In this document: piece by piece, positions 36,635-44,921 of the stretch | Numbering within the stretch: position 1 is the stretch's first letter | How the letters are laid out: each line of letters starts with the position of its first letter | DNA from: Spirochaetota bacterium | GTDB lineage: Bacteria > Spirochaetota > UBA4802 > UBA5550 | Reading direction: 5' to 3' | Length of the DNA: 64,000 bases | Assembly (NCBI GenBank): GCA_017999915.1 | Contig: JAGNKX010000014.1 | Coordinates: 93,607-157,606 of the forward strand | The notes under the pieces: generated by a model | Database searches by the model: none | What the model saw: only the letters and a program-made list of their open reading frames with translations | Told to the model about the DNA's origin: nothing | Position numbers and translations under genes: made by a program

Positions 36635-37150
36635 TTAATACTTGTAGATCATCCTGCCGATGACAAGGTCGTCCGCCACGGGGCCGAAAGTGCGGCTGTC
36701 GAAACCGTTGTCAAGGTCATCGCTCAGGACGAAGTAGCGGTTCCTCCCGACCTTAAGGGCCGGCATATTGTCCCGGAAGGAGAAATTCATGGGGAACACT
36801 CGGGTGTCCCGTGACCGTGTCTTCCAGGGGAAGCTGTAGGCGCCGTTATTCACGCGGAAGGTCTTGTCGCGGATCTCCACCGTGTCACCCTCAACGGCGG
36901 CGACCCTCCGGAGGAGGACCCGGTCCGGCTCGGAGGGATTTTTAAAGAGTATTATGTCCCCCTTTGCGGGTGAGATGTGCCTGAGGGCAAAAACATGGGC
37001 CCCCCTGGTAACGTTCGGCTCCATGGATGCGTCGGGCATGGTGAATGAAATGAAGGCTATTCTGCAGATTATGAAGCCCGTGATAATGCCCGCCACGGCG
37101 GATAGTATTTTAATGAGGATCCCGTTCCCCGTTCGTTCCTGGTAGTTCAT
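36635..37150 (-). CDS. lepB: signal peptidase I-like, Arg at catalytic Lys position
   Basis: 171 residues. An N-terminal membrane helix (IKILSAVAGIITGFIICRIA) leads into the signal peptidase I fold. Catalytic Ser42 lies in MPDASMEPNV, the GD box is KGDIILF and the last box reads LSDDLDNGFDSRTFGP. The box with the general base, normally (I/V)KR(V/I)(I/V)GxxGD, reads VLLRRVAAVEGD, so Lys is replaced by Arg81. This would be expected to weaken or change activity. It may be a specialised or inactive paralogue, with the main enzyme elsewhere. Confidence 0.85.
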   Translation of the reverse strand: MNYQERTGNGILIKILSAVAGIITGFIICRIAFISFTMPDASMEPNVTRGAHVFALRHISPAKGDIILFKNPSEPDRVLLRRVAAVEGDTVEIRDKTFRVNNGAYSFPWKTRSRDTRVFPMNFSFRDNMPALKVGRNRYFVLSDDLDNGFDSRTFGPVADDLVIGRMIYKY

Positions 37151-37300
37151 GGTCCTGCCGGCAGATTCTTATAGTGTACGGGGATATCCGTAGGCCTTGT
37201 GTGAAATAAAGCAATAATAATTTTAATCGATTATGTCGTAAAACGGCATCTATGATGGCGGTCTAATTGAGGGAATGCACAAAGACTCATCATTAATTTC

Positions 37301-37328
37301 TTGACAAGGATGATTGAATCTATATTAT
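37301..37328 (+). promoter_or_regulatory. promoter of the flaA pair
   Basis: TTGACA (37301-37306) and TATTAT (37323-37328) with a 16-base spacer fit a sigma-70 promoter. It leaves a leader of about 170 bases before the first flaA gene. The rest of the 354-base gap holds no gene. Confidence 0.65.
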
Positions 37329-37504
37329 TCATGTAAGTGAGGCCATTAGATCAATAGGCGGTACTTTTTTGGCCCCTGTTGATATTTTTTTGTGCTAAAT
37401 ATAAAATAGTAGGAAGCCGAATATCTATTAAGATAGTAACAATGTGGTGTACTTATCGTAAGGATATTATACTATAGAGAATATCATTTTCAAAGGAGTT
37501 GGCA

Positions 37505-38287
37505 ATGAAAAGGATGACCCGGTTAAGTACATTGTCGTTAGCAATCGGATTGATGATGTTGTTTTTCGGCAGTGGAACAATAAATCTCAAGGCGCAGCAA
37601 GAGCCTAAATCGGACACCCAGAAGTCAGAGACCCAGGAAAAGAAGCAGAAGCAGGACGGGTTGGTCGTGGACTGGGTCAACGATTTTGAAGACTGCGAGG
37701 ATTGGCGGGCCGTTGCGACCTGTCCTCTCGGCGATACCAAGACCAGAAAGATCCCCGGCAAGCCCCGTCCCGTCAATGATCAGGGACAGGCCGTCAACGA
37801 AGACGGTCAGGCGGGAGAATTCAAGAATGAGGTAACCGACGAGAACGGTATATCCCATAAAAATGATTTCGTGCTGGGCATTAAAACATATTTCATTGAC
37901 AGGGGTTTCGACCGGGTCGAAGTGTTCCCGCCCAATGAATATATCATCAGGGGCAAGGCCCGCGAAATGAAGTTCTGGGCCCTGGGACGCAAGTACAGGC
38001 ATACCATGTATATCAAGCTCCGCGATTACAAGGGCCATATTCACAAGCTGAAAGTCGGCCGCCTCGATTTCTGGGGATGGAAAGAGATGTCGGTCATCAT
38101 ACCGGGCTGGCTTCCCCAGTCTGCGAGCTACGCTCTGCTGGACAAGAACCTTCATTTTGTATCGTTCTTTGTCGAATGCGATAATTATGAAGTACCCGGT
38201 ACGTTCTACACGTATATAGATCAATTCAGGGTCGTTACCGATCTGTCCGAATTCACCGGCGATGAAACGATCAAGGACACCTGGTAG
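37505..38287 (+). CDS. flaA2: FlaA-type flagellar filament outer layer (sheath) protein, first copy
   Basis: 260 residues with signal peptide (LSTLSLAIGLMMLFFGS). Spirochaete periplasmic flagella have a FlaA sheath around the FlaB core. The FlaA pattern is clear: VVDWVNDFEDCEDW early, FVLGIKTYFIDRGFDRVEV, then YIKLRDYKGHIHKLKVG and a last strand-rich part with FYTYIDQFRVVTD. AAAGGAG lies six bases before the ATG at 37505, so a TTG two codons earlier is rejected. The next gene is a second FlaA, as in Leptospira. The symbol follows Leptospira usage and is tentative. Confidence 0.88.
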   Translation: MKRMTRLSTLSLAIGLMMLFFGSGTINLKAQQEPKSDTQKSETQEKKQKQDGLVVDWVNDFEDCEDWRAVATCPLGDTKTRKIPGKPRPVNDQGQAVNEDGQAGEFKNEVTDENGISHKNDFVLGIKTYFIDRGFDRVEVFPPNEYIIRGKAREMKFWALGRKYRHTMYIKLRDYKGHIHKLKVGRLDFWGWKEMSVIIPGWLPQSASYALLDKNLHFVSFFVECDNYEVPGTFYTYIDQFRVVTDLSEFTGDETIKDTW

Positions 38288-38332
38288 AATTGAGATATGT
38301 TAAGCAAGATAGGATAAGAAGGGAGGCTTCTA

Positions 38333-39253
38333 ATGAGAAGGTTTAATACAAGATCAGTTGCATTCATGTTAAGCATACTAACGGCCCTATGCGTAGGAAT
38401 TATGGGGACCAGAACGGCGCAATCTAAGATTGTGACTAATGTTCCCTCCGACATCAGCGGCAATGAGCTGAAGGCCCTTGTGGTGGAGGATTTTGAGAAT
38501 GTGAACATCGGAGATAATGGCTGGCAAATAGAGTCGGTTCCGAAAAAGTTTGTCAAGGCCGAGACGGAGCAGAAGCTCAAAATGAAGAACCCGGTGAACC
38601 GGCTGGATATGAAGATAATCAGCGCCTCTCCCAATGACATGAACGTTGAGGAGTGGTCTCTCACCGAAAAAGGCAAGAAGAAGGAAAAATGCCTCGGCGT
38701 GAGCTTCCAGTTCAGGTACCCGGGCGCAAACGAGGTCCATATCCTCGCTCCGCCCCAGTTGGACTGGAAGGAGAAGAGCCCGAAGCTTACTTATAACCCG
38801 AGCACCGGCAAGGATGAGCAGGAGCGCGGCCTCGAACTTCCCGGGCAGTCCAAGGGCATCTCTGTCTGGGTCCATGGCCGGGGGCACCCCTATAATCTGG
38901 AAGTGTGGGTCAAGGATTACCGCGGCTCAACGCATATCCTCAAGTTCGGGTCCGTCAATTTCGTGGGCTGGCGTCCGCTGAAAGTGGAGATCCCCTCAAG
39001 CGTGCCGCAGCAGTTCGAGTCTTTTCCGCAGACCCGGATAACCAAGATCACGAGGTTCGTCCTCAGGGCGGTTCCGAACGCCCCGCGGGAAGAGCTCATG
39101 GAAACAGCGTACTTTTTCTTTGACCAGATTAAAGTTCTGACAGACACCTACGAAGTCAATTTCGACGGCAACGAGCTTCACAAATTGATGGATGGCGGCT
39201 CCAAGGGAGGAAGCCAGGGACAGGACAAGGGTGGTGAAAAGAAACAGCAGTAG
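38333..39253 (+). CDS. flaA1: FlaA-type flagellar filament outer layer protein, second copy
   Basis: 306 residues with signal peptide (MLSILTALCVGIMG). It shares the FlaA layout with the gene before: VEDFENVNIGDNGWQI, ISVWVHGRGHPYNLEVWVKD, YRGSTHILKFGSVNFVGW and FFFDQIKVLTDTYEV. The C-terminus is Gly/Gln/Lys-rich and may be flexible. GGGAGG stands upstream of the ATG. The two flaA genes are separated by 45 bases without terminator, so they are cotranscribed from the promoter at 37.3 kb and stopped at 39.3 kb. The symbol is tentative. Confidence 0.88.
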   Translation: MRRFNTRSVAFMLSILTALCVGIMGTRTAQSKIVTNVPSDISGNELKALVVEDFENVNIGDNGWQIESVPKKFVKAETEQKLKMKNPVNRLDMKIISASPNDMNVEEWSLTEKGKKKEKCLGVSFQFRYPGANEVHILAPPQLDWKEKSPKLTYNPSTGKDEQERGLELPGQSKGISVWVHGRGHPYNLEVWVKDYRGSTHILKFGSVNFVGWRPLKVEIPSSVPQQFESFPQTRITKITRFVLRAVPNAPREELMETAYFFFDQIKVLTDTYEVNFDGNELHKLMDGGSKGGSQGQDKGGEKKQQ

Positions 39254-39297
39254 ATAGATAGCTTTACATTCCTTTCATTTCTTTTTTTATTGTCTGC

Positions 39298-39336
39298 AAA
39301 TACCCATCTTCTTCAATGATGGGTATTTTGTATTTT
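39298..39336 (+). terminator. terminator after the flaA pair
   Basis: AAATACCCATC (39298-39308) and GATGGGTATTT (39318-39328) form a perfect 11-bp stem with nine-base loop, followed by TGTATTTTTG. Confidence 0.88.
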
Positions 39337-39475
39337 TGAAATATTGATTTTCCGGCGGGGCGGCCGGGGGGCGCCGCTGCCGCCGTGATCGCCGGGAACA
39401 GCGGGCCGATTATCTCGCCGGCGGGCGCCGGCTTTTTCAGGCGCTATCCCGATACTATACAGGCAGGTTGATGGT

Positions 39476-42178
39476 ATGGCAAAACAGAAAATAATGGAAA
39501 AACTCGATTCCCTTTTCAAGGAAGAAATGTGGGGGAGGATCGAACCGAAGGACATAGGCATCTCAAAATTCAAGATCCTCGACGATCTCTTCAATGCGAT
39601 TGTTTCGGAAGAGGCGATCCAGGAAACGCTGGACGCGTGCAAGAAGCACATGGAGGAACACCCTGATTCGATCACGTCCATGTACCTCATCGGTGAGCTC
39701 GGGTATCACCTCGATCGCCCGGAGGACGCCAAGCAGCTCCGGCGCCTCATCGATATCTTCACCGGATACCACAAGTGGGCCGTGGTGGAGCTGATCGCGG
39801 AAAAGATCCTGGAATACGGCGAATCGAGCGCGGCCCTGCGCGCCATGGCGCTGAGCCTCGAGCGGCTCGGCCGCAACAAGGACGCCATCCCCGTCCTGGA
39901 AAACCTCCTGAAAATCGACCGCTTTGACGCGGACCTGTCGAAAAAGCTCGCCTTTGCCATCATCGACGAGGAGCCTGACAAGAGCATCCACTACATGAAG
40001 CTTTCCATCGAGGGCTTCATAAAGAACAAGAAATACGAGGAGGTCACGAGCCTCTGGACGAGACTCGTGTCCGTGTCGTGGAGCGACATACCCTTTTTCG
40101 AGCGTATCGAGCGCTTCCTGGTTGAGGCCAAGCAGTTCGAACTGGTCGCGAACCTGATAAAGATATTGCTGGGGAAGTACCGGGACGAGGAGAACCCGGA
40201 CCTGTCCATCGAGCTTCTCAAGAAGGTGCTCAAGTACCGTCCGGATGACGCCCACGCGCGGCGCGACCTGATCGCCCTTTACCGCGTCAAGTACAAGGAT
40301 CACTCGCAGTTCGAGCAGTTCATGAAGCTCTCGAAGCTGGCGAACTACAAGACCCCGGTCAAGTACGCCATCCAGGACTTCGAGAAGAACATCGTCTTCG
40401 ACAAGGGGAACCACGCCTATCACAACACCTGGAAGCTGGGCAAGATCGTTGAGATGGACAGCGAGAACATCGTCATCAATTTCAGCGGGAAGCCCGACCA
40501 CAAGATGTCGATCCAGATGGCGCTCCAGTCGCTGACGCCGATACCGAAGGACCACCTCTACGTGATGCAGTACGAGGACCCGGACCTGGTGAACAACCTG
40601 TTCAAGGACGACTTCATGCAGTTCTTTGAGATACTGATACGCTCCTACGGCGGGAAGATCCTGCTGGAGGACATCAAGCGCGAGCTCATCCCGGCCTACG
40701 TCTCCGAGAAGGGGTGGTCCAAGTGGTGGAGCAAGGCGCGCACGAAGATCAAGCGCGACTCCCACTACGGATTTTCCGAGAAGAAGAAGGACCTCATCTT
40801 CACGCGGGACAAGCCGGTAACCTTCGCGGAGGAGCTCCTGGAGAGCTTCTCGACCTCCGACTCCTTCAGCAAGAAGCTTGATTTCGCCATCGAGTTCGTC
40901 AACAACATCGAGAAGGAGGAGGGACTTTCCGTCGTTCCGTACTTCATCGACTATTTCACCGAGGAGATGAAGGGAGACTCGGAGACGCGGCAGGTCCTGT
41001 CGTACATGATCCTGAAGGACATGACAAAGTTCGTGGATCCCTCGAAGCTCAAGCTCGATGCGCTCCGCCAGAAGGTCATCGATTTCATAAAGGGGAGCCA
41101 TGACCTGGCGCTCCTCTCGATGAAGATATCGTCCTACGACTACAAGAAGGACCTGGTCAACCTCATCGAGGAGTCCCGCGAGGACTGGCCGCACGTCCTC
41201 TCCGAGCTCCTCTTCGAGACGCCGGTGAGGATCCACAAGTATATCCTCAACAACCTGATGAGGAACCACTCCTACTCGATCATCAACGGTTTCATAGACC
41301 GGGTCATCACCGGGGCGAAGCAGTACCCGGAGATTTTCATATGGGTCGCCCGGAACCTCCTGAGCAGGCAGTGGGATTACGACTGGCTCGATTATTCCCG
41401 GGAGCGCCTCGCGGTCACCGGCTTCAGGCTGATGAATGAGCTCAAGAAGATCGAGCTGGAAGGGAACCGGCTGAAGAACATGGTTCTCGACGTCCTGTTT
41501 GACAGCAATTCGACGGTCCTGAAAACGATCGTCGATCAGTTCGAACCGGCGTTCCTGGGCAAGCTCTATGACCTGTTCTGCAACGTGTCCTACGTCGAGG
41601 AGGCGCAGAAGGAGACCTTCCTCGGCGTCATCCGCTCGAAATACGGCGACTTCCAGCCGGTAAAGACCCAGCCCGACGAGGCGTGGGAGTTCGACGTGGA
41701 GAAGCTGATCGTGTCAAAGGAGGGTCGCGATAAAATGAAGGCCGAGCTCGACCGCCTCGTCTCGGTCGAGCTGGTGAACATATCCAAGGAGCTCACCAAG
41801 GTAGCCGATGTTTCCGCCGACATCAGGGAGAACGTGGAATACAACGCCCTGATGGAAAAGCAGGCGACGCTGGAGCTGTCCATTTCAAGGCTTGACAGCG
41901 AAATGAAGAAGGCCCAGATCCTGGACCGCAACGAGATTTCCACGGAATCGGTCAACATCGGCACCACGGTCATAATCCAGGACGCCGAGCAGGGAGAGGA
42001 ACGGGATTACACCATTCTCGGCCCGTGGGACGCGGATTTCGAGAAAAGGGTCCTCTCGTACCGCTCACCCATCGCGCGGTCCCTCCTGGGATTGAAGGCG
42101 GGCGATACGGTAAGCCTTGATATCGAGGAAGGGAAGAAAAATTACAAGGTGAAGGAAATACAGAAATACAGGATATGA
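39476..42178 (+). CDS. greA: long GreA-type protein with N-terminal helical repeats
   Basis: 900 residues, about six times normal GreA. The C-terminal 160 residues are a GreA/GreB domain: a coiled coil with the acidic tip pattern SADIRENVEYNALMEK, where Asp and Glu that stimulate RNA cleavage by RNA polymerase are kept, then the FKBP-like part VNIGTTVIIQDAEQGEERDY, ARSLLGLKAGDTVSL. The first 700 residues are helical and TPR-like (LIGELGYHLDRPEDAKQLRR, LSLERLGRNKDAIPVLENLL), with a small beta insert near residue 320. This fusion is known from spirochaetes. It should rescue stalled polymerase; the extra helices may dock to it or to other factors. Confidence 0.92.
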   Translation: MAKQKIMEKLDSLFKEEMWGRIEPKDIGISKFKILDDLFNAIVSEEAIQETLDACKKHMEEHPDSITSMYLIGELGYHLDRPEDAKQLRRLIDIFTGYHKWAVVELIAEKILEYGESSAALRAMALSLERLGRNKDAIPVLENLLKIDRFDADLSKKLAFAIIDEEPDKSIHYMKLSIEGFIKNKKYEEVTSLWTRLVSVSWSDIPFFERIERFLVEAKQFELVANLIKILLGKYRDEENPDLSIELLKKVLKYRPDDAHARRDLIALYRVKYKDHSQFEQFMKLSKLANYKTPVKYAIQDFEKNIVFDKGNHAYHNTWKLGKIVEMDSENIVINFSGKPDHKMSIQMALQSLTPIPKDHLYVMQYEDPDLVNNLFKDDFMQFFEILIRSYGGKILLEDIKRELIPAYVSEKGWSKWWSKARTKIKRDSHYGFSEKKKDLIFTRDKPVTFAEELLESFSTSDSFSKKLDFAIEFVNNIEKEEGLSVVPYFIDYFTEEMKGDSETRQVLSYMILKDMTKFVDPSKLKLDALRQKVIDFIKGSHDLALLSMKISSYDYKKDLVNLIEESREDWPHVLSELLFETPVRIHKYILNNLMRNHSYSIINGFIDRVITGAKQYPEIFIWVARNLLSRQWDYDWLDYSRERLAVTGFRLMNELKKIELEGNRLKNMVLDVLFDSNSTVLKTIVDQFEPAFLGKLYDLFCNVSYVEEAQKETFLGVIRSKYGDFQPVKTQPDEAWEFDVEKLIVSKEGRDKMKAELDRLVSVELVNISKELTKVADVSADIRENVEYNALMEKQATLELSISRLDSEMKKAQILDRNEISTESVNIGTTVIIQDAEQGEERDYTILGPWDADFEKRVLSYRSPIARSLLGLKAGDTVSLDIEEGKKNYKVKEIQKYRI

Positions 42179-42273
42179 TGCGATGGCCGGCTGCGGGAAG
42201 CAATCCCGGCATAAAAAATGAGAATTTTATTTGACAAATAAGGCCTTTCGCAACTATTGATTAATCCTGATAT

Positions 42274-42359
42274 GCCGCGATGGTGGAATTTGGCAGACAC
42301 GCAAGATTCAGGATCTTGTGGGCATTACGCCTGTGAGGGTTCAAGTCCCTCTCGCGGCA
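42274..42359 (+). tRNA. tRNA-Leu (anticodon CAG)
   Basis: Acceptor stem GCCGCGA (42274-42280) pairs with TCGCGGC (42352-42358). The anticodon stem CAAGA/TCTTG encloses loop TTCAGGA, with anticodon CAG at 42309-42311. The T arm reads GAGGGTTCAAGTCCCTC. A long variable arm, as expected for Leu, lies between. CCA is not fully encoded. Confidence 0.96.
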
Positions 42360-42362
42360 CAG

Positions 42363-42392
42363 AAGCGACGATGAAGATCGTCGCTTTTTTTT
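42363..42392 (+). terminator. terminator after tRNA-Leu
   Basis: AAGCGACGAT (42363-42372), loop GAAG, ATCGTCGCTT (42377-42386), then six more T. It lies four bases behind the tRNA. Confidence 0.93.
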
Positions 42393-42469
42393 CGGAAACA
42401 CGCTTTTTTTTTCGCAGGCCCGCCGGCGGATCGTTTAACTCCGTAGAACCATGTTCACACGGAGGGCCT

Positions 42470-43318
42470 ATGAAAATCATCGGTGGAGCCTGCCTGTCTC
42501 TTCTTTTCCTTATTGTATCATGCGATTATCCCGGACGATACAGACCGTTCCTGGCTTTAGGGGAACCACGGGTAGTGGGCATCGAGCTATTTTTATCAAA
42601 TTCGTCGATCCTTGAGCGGGAGACCCTTCAGGCAAAGGCCTACGTCATCCTTGACGACGGGAGGAAAAAGGAAGCCCCATCCGCGGTGTGGCAGACCATG
42701 AACGAGGACATCCTCTCCATCGATCAGGGGGGTGTCATTACCGGCCTGAGGCCCGGCATCGGGACCGTGTGCGCGGCCATTGACGGCATCCAGGCCGCGG
42801 GATCGGTCGAGGTGCGGCGCAGGATCGATTATTCAAGGATCATGATAAGCGAGGTCTTCTATGACGCCGCGGGGGCCGATGACGGGAAGGAGTTCATAGA
42901 GCTCTACAATGATAACGATTATGCCTGCGACATAGGCGGCATGATGGTGGTCGATGGAGCCGCGGCGAGCAAAGCCTTTGTGTTCCCCCCGTCGAGTGTC
43001 ATGGGGCCGAAATCATGGGCGGTCATCGCCCAATCAAGTGAAGGATTCGCCGCGGCTTTCGGGAAGAGCCCCGATTACGGAAATTTTTCCTTCAGCCTGA
43101 ACAACAGCGGGGAAACGGTGCTGCTCAAGCTTCCGGACGGCGCCGTGATGGACACGGTTTTTATCAAGGGGGGCACTGAGGATTTCATGACCCCTGAGTC
43201 GTGGGGATCGGCCGCGCTTCCGGCCGCGCAGGCTGGGCAGTCGGTGTTCCGGATTAATTTTACATCAAGCATCTCTTCCGCCGGCTGGTCCAATGGCTCT
43301 CCGACCCCGGGATTCTAG
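42470..43318 (+). CDS. lipoprotein with Ig-like (Big2) and lamin-tail domains
   Basis: 282 residues. GGAGGG directly upstream sets the start. The lipobox is FLIVSC with Cys18. Residues about 35-120 fit a bacterial Ig-like domain of the Big2 type (LQAKAYVILDDG, VWQTMNEDILSIDQGGVITG, GIGTVCAAIDG). About 125-270 form a lamin-tail (LTD) domain (RIMISEVFYDAAGADDGKEF, IELYNDNDYACDIGGMMVVDG). LTD domains in bacteria occur in surface and secreted proteins, often with nucleases, but no nuclease is present here. A surface-exposed lipoprotein is likely. Confidence 0.85.
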   Translation: MKIIGGACLSLLFLIVSCDYPGRYRPFLALGEPRVVGIELFLSNSSILERETLQAKAYVILDDGRKKEAPSAVWQTMNEDILSIDQGGVITGLRPGIGTVCAAIDGIQAAGSVEVRRRIDYSRIMISEVFYDAAGADDGKEFIELYNDNDYACDIGGMMVVDGAAASKAFVFPPSSVMGPKSWAVIAQSSEGFAAAFGKSPDYGNFSFSLNNSGETVLLKLPDGAVMDTVFIKGGTEDFMTPESWGSAALPAAQAGQSVFRINFTSSISSAGWSNGSPTPGF

Positions 43319-43360
43319 TGAGCAACATCACTGCGACATAAAGATGATTATTATCATGAT

Positions 43361-43464
43361 GAGGGGGTACGCTGCTCCCGCTCACCCGCCAAAAATAGTA
43401 CCTCCAGTACTATGGCGGGCGGGGGCATCCTGCCCCCTGTTAGCGTGAGCAGCATACCCCCCTC
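43361..43464. repeat. 104-base palindromic element with three stems
   Basis: The outer arms GAGGGGGTACGCTGCTC (43361-43377) and GAGCAGCATACCCCCCTC (43447-43464) are inverted, with one extra base and one G-U pair. Inside lie CGCT/AGCG, then hairpin CCCGCC..ATAGTAC / GTACTAT..GGCGGG (43385-43419) and hairpin GGGGGCA/TGCCCCC (43421-43437). The shape is a cloverleaf or cruciform. It resembles REP/MITE elements, and it stands 152 bases before a Y1-transposase relative. Confidence 0.85.
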
Positions 43465-43615
43465 TAATGAAATTTAATGCGAATAGCTGAAGCGGTTTTA
43501 TGCTCCATTATTTGGTCCCATTATGAAAAATCTAGCCATCCGTCATGAAAAAATTTCATTTTTCCCAATCCCCTTCGTTACCCCTGTATAAACCAAAACA
43601 ACAGGGAGGCTGTCA

Positions 43616-43984
43616 ATGAAGCAGCGCATGAGAACAAAACCGGCCGTCGTCATCTACAGCGTTAACGCGCGGTGCCTGGACCTCAAGGAATTTTCAGGGT
43701 TCTTCGGCAGGAGGAAAAAGGAGAAGCTCTATGAATCGACAATGATGGAAATCTCCGAAAAGGTCCTGGACCTCTTCCATGACGTGGAGACCTTCTCCTT
43801 CGCCATGACCGAAGAGGGGTTCCATATCCTGATATGGACCGCCATGGACCGGAACAGGGTTGCCAGGATCATGGTCTATGTCCAGGCCAGGTTTTCCGAG
43901 ATGGTCAACAGGAGCCTTGGCCGTACAGGCCCGGTCTGGGACGGTACCTGGTCCTGCGATAGTATCGATGAGCCGGAAGAGTAG
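43616..43984 (+). CDS. catalytically dead Y1/REP-transposase-like protein
   Basis: 122 residues. The order of the segments follows the Y1 (IS200/REP-associated) transposase domain: AVVIYSVNARC, TFSFAMTEEGFHILIW, NRVARIMVYVQARFSEMVNRS and LGRTGPVWDGTW. By comparison the intact copy at the right end has NHFHFYI, ISRIMQFIKSQFARRYNKM and RIGPFWNERF. Here the first HUH histidine is Gly68 and the catalytic tyrosine is Val97, so strand cleavage should be lost while fold and nucleic-acid binding may be kept. AGGGAGG gives a strong ribosome site. A frame-conserved, well-translated gene argues for a domesticated function rather than decay. Confidence 0.7.
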   Translation: MKQRMRTKPAVVIYSVNARCLDLKEFSGFFGRRKKEKLYESTMMEISEKVLDLFHDVETFSFAMTEEGFHILIWTAMDRNRVARIMVYVQARFSEMVNRSLGRTGPVWDGTWSCDSIDEPEE

Positions 43985-44084
43985 GGCGCGAAAGAAAATA
44001 TTATGTCGAGAAATTGGGGGAATTGTCCGAAAATATCAGTATATGATCATCAAACAGGTCAAAAAAACCGGCAAGGAGCGCCCC

Positions 44085-44534
44085 ATGGAACAGGTTGTAA
44101 ACATCGGTGATGTCATGGAAAACACCAGGGAGGAGATCCTCTTCGCCATTAAAGAGCGGATTTTCGCTATGACCCGCGGGACCAGCGCCCCGGTACAGCT
44201 CCATGGATTGATCATCAGGGATAAGGTCGGGTCCGGCCGGGATTCACTGTTTTTCTATGAGATAACCAATGTTTTCGTCGATGACGATGACCGCCTCTGC
44301 GGGGACCTGGCAAGCTCCGATGACCGGCTCTGCGAGGGCATCCTCTTTGGAAAGGATATCGAGGATCTCCCCAGCGATGATCTGAAGCGGGTCCTGGACA
44401 TACTCTACACGGACAATTGCAAGATCGACATTGATAATTATAACATGTCCTCGGCGATCAGGCGTGTCGGCCTGTTCGGATTTCTCATGGATCGGAGGGC
44501 CGGGATATCCCGGCTTATGCGCAGGGGGGCATGA
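44085..44534 (+). CDS. hypothetical protein, paired with next gene
   Basis: 149 residues. AAGGAG six bases before the ATG at 44085 sets the start; a longer open frame upstream has no family likeness and overlaps the previous gene. The protein reads as helix, then strands (APVQLHGLIIRDK, FFYEITNVFVDDDDRLCGDL), then helix (SDDLKRVLDILYTD). No signal peptide or membrane helix. No family recognised. It stands 100 bases after the dead Y1 gene and three bases before the next. Confidence 0.68.
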   Translation: MEQVVNIGDVMENTREEILFAIKERIFAMTRGTSAPVQLHGLIIRDKVGSGRDSLFFYEITNVFVDDDDRLCGDLASSDDRLCEGILFGKDIEDLPSDDLKRVLDILYTDNCKIDIDNYNMSSAIRRVGLFGFLMDRRAGISRLMRRGA

Positions 44535-44537
44535 ACC

Positions 44538-44900
44538 ATGAACATGAGGGATACTACTGTTGACGCGAGGTTAGGGGATATGCTGGTGGAAATGGATATG
44601 AACCTTTTCAGCCTTCAGGTCAAGACGACGCGGCTCGTCATGGCGATCCTGTCGGAAAAGGCCGAATGCTCAGCCGATATCAGCGTGAGCATATCCCACG
44701 CCCGGGACGATGAGCACCATGTCGTCCGGTGCAGCAGGATATATATTGACCCTGAAGACGAGCTCATCAAGATAGAGGGGATCCGCCGGGAAAGCCCGCT
44801 GGCGTGGGATGATTTAGAAGTATCGGCGCAGTACCGTATCGCCCAGCACCTGTACACGGAACATCTTTCCGGCACCCTGAAACGCGTTCTCACCTGCTGA
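44538..44900 (+). CDS. hypothetical protein, possible paralogue of previous gene
   Basis: 120 residues, cytoplasmic by sequence. Its layout resembles the gene before: an N-terminal helix (NLFSLQVKTTRLVMAILSEK), strands (ADISVSISHARDDEHHVV, SRIYIDPEDELIKIEGI) and an end helix (WDDLEVSAQYRIAQHLYTE). The shared pattern of acidic strand and DDL helix suggests distant common origin, though identity is low. No family recognised. The gene is followed by a convergent phosphofructokinase gene. Confidence 0.66.
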   Translation: MNMRDTTVDARLGDMLVEMDMNLFSLQVKTTRLVMAILSEKAECSADISVSISHARDDEHHVVRCSRIYIDPEDELIKIEGIRRESPLAWDDLEVSAQYRIAQHLYTEHLSGTLKRVLTC

Positions 44901-44921
44901 TCACGGACGATTCGGCTGCGG

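Noticed and set aside
39563..41269. 568-codon open frame on the minus strand
   Set aside because: It lies wholly opposite the GreA fusion; the long frame is a by-product of high GC at third codon positions, and the translation is Leu/Val/Glu-rich with no domain.
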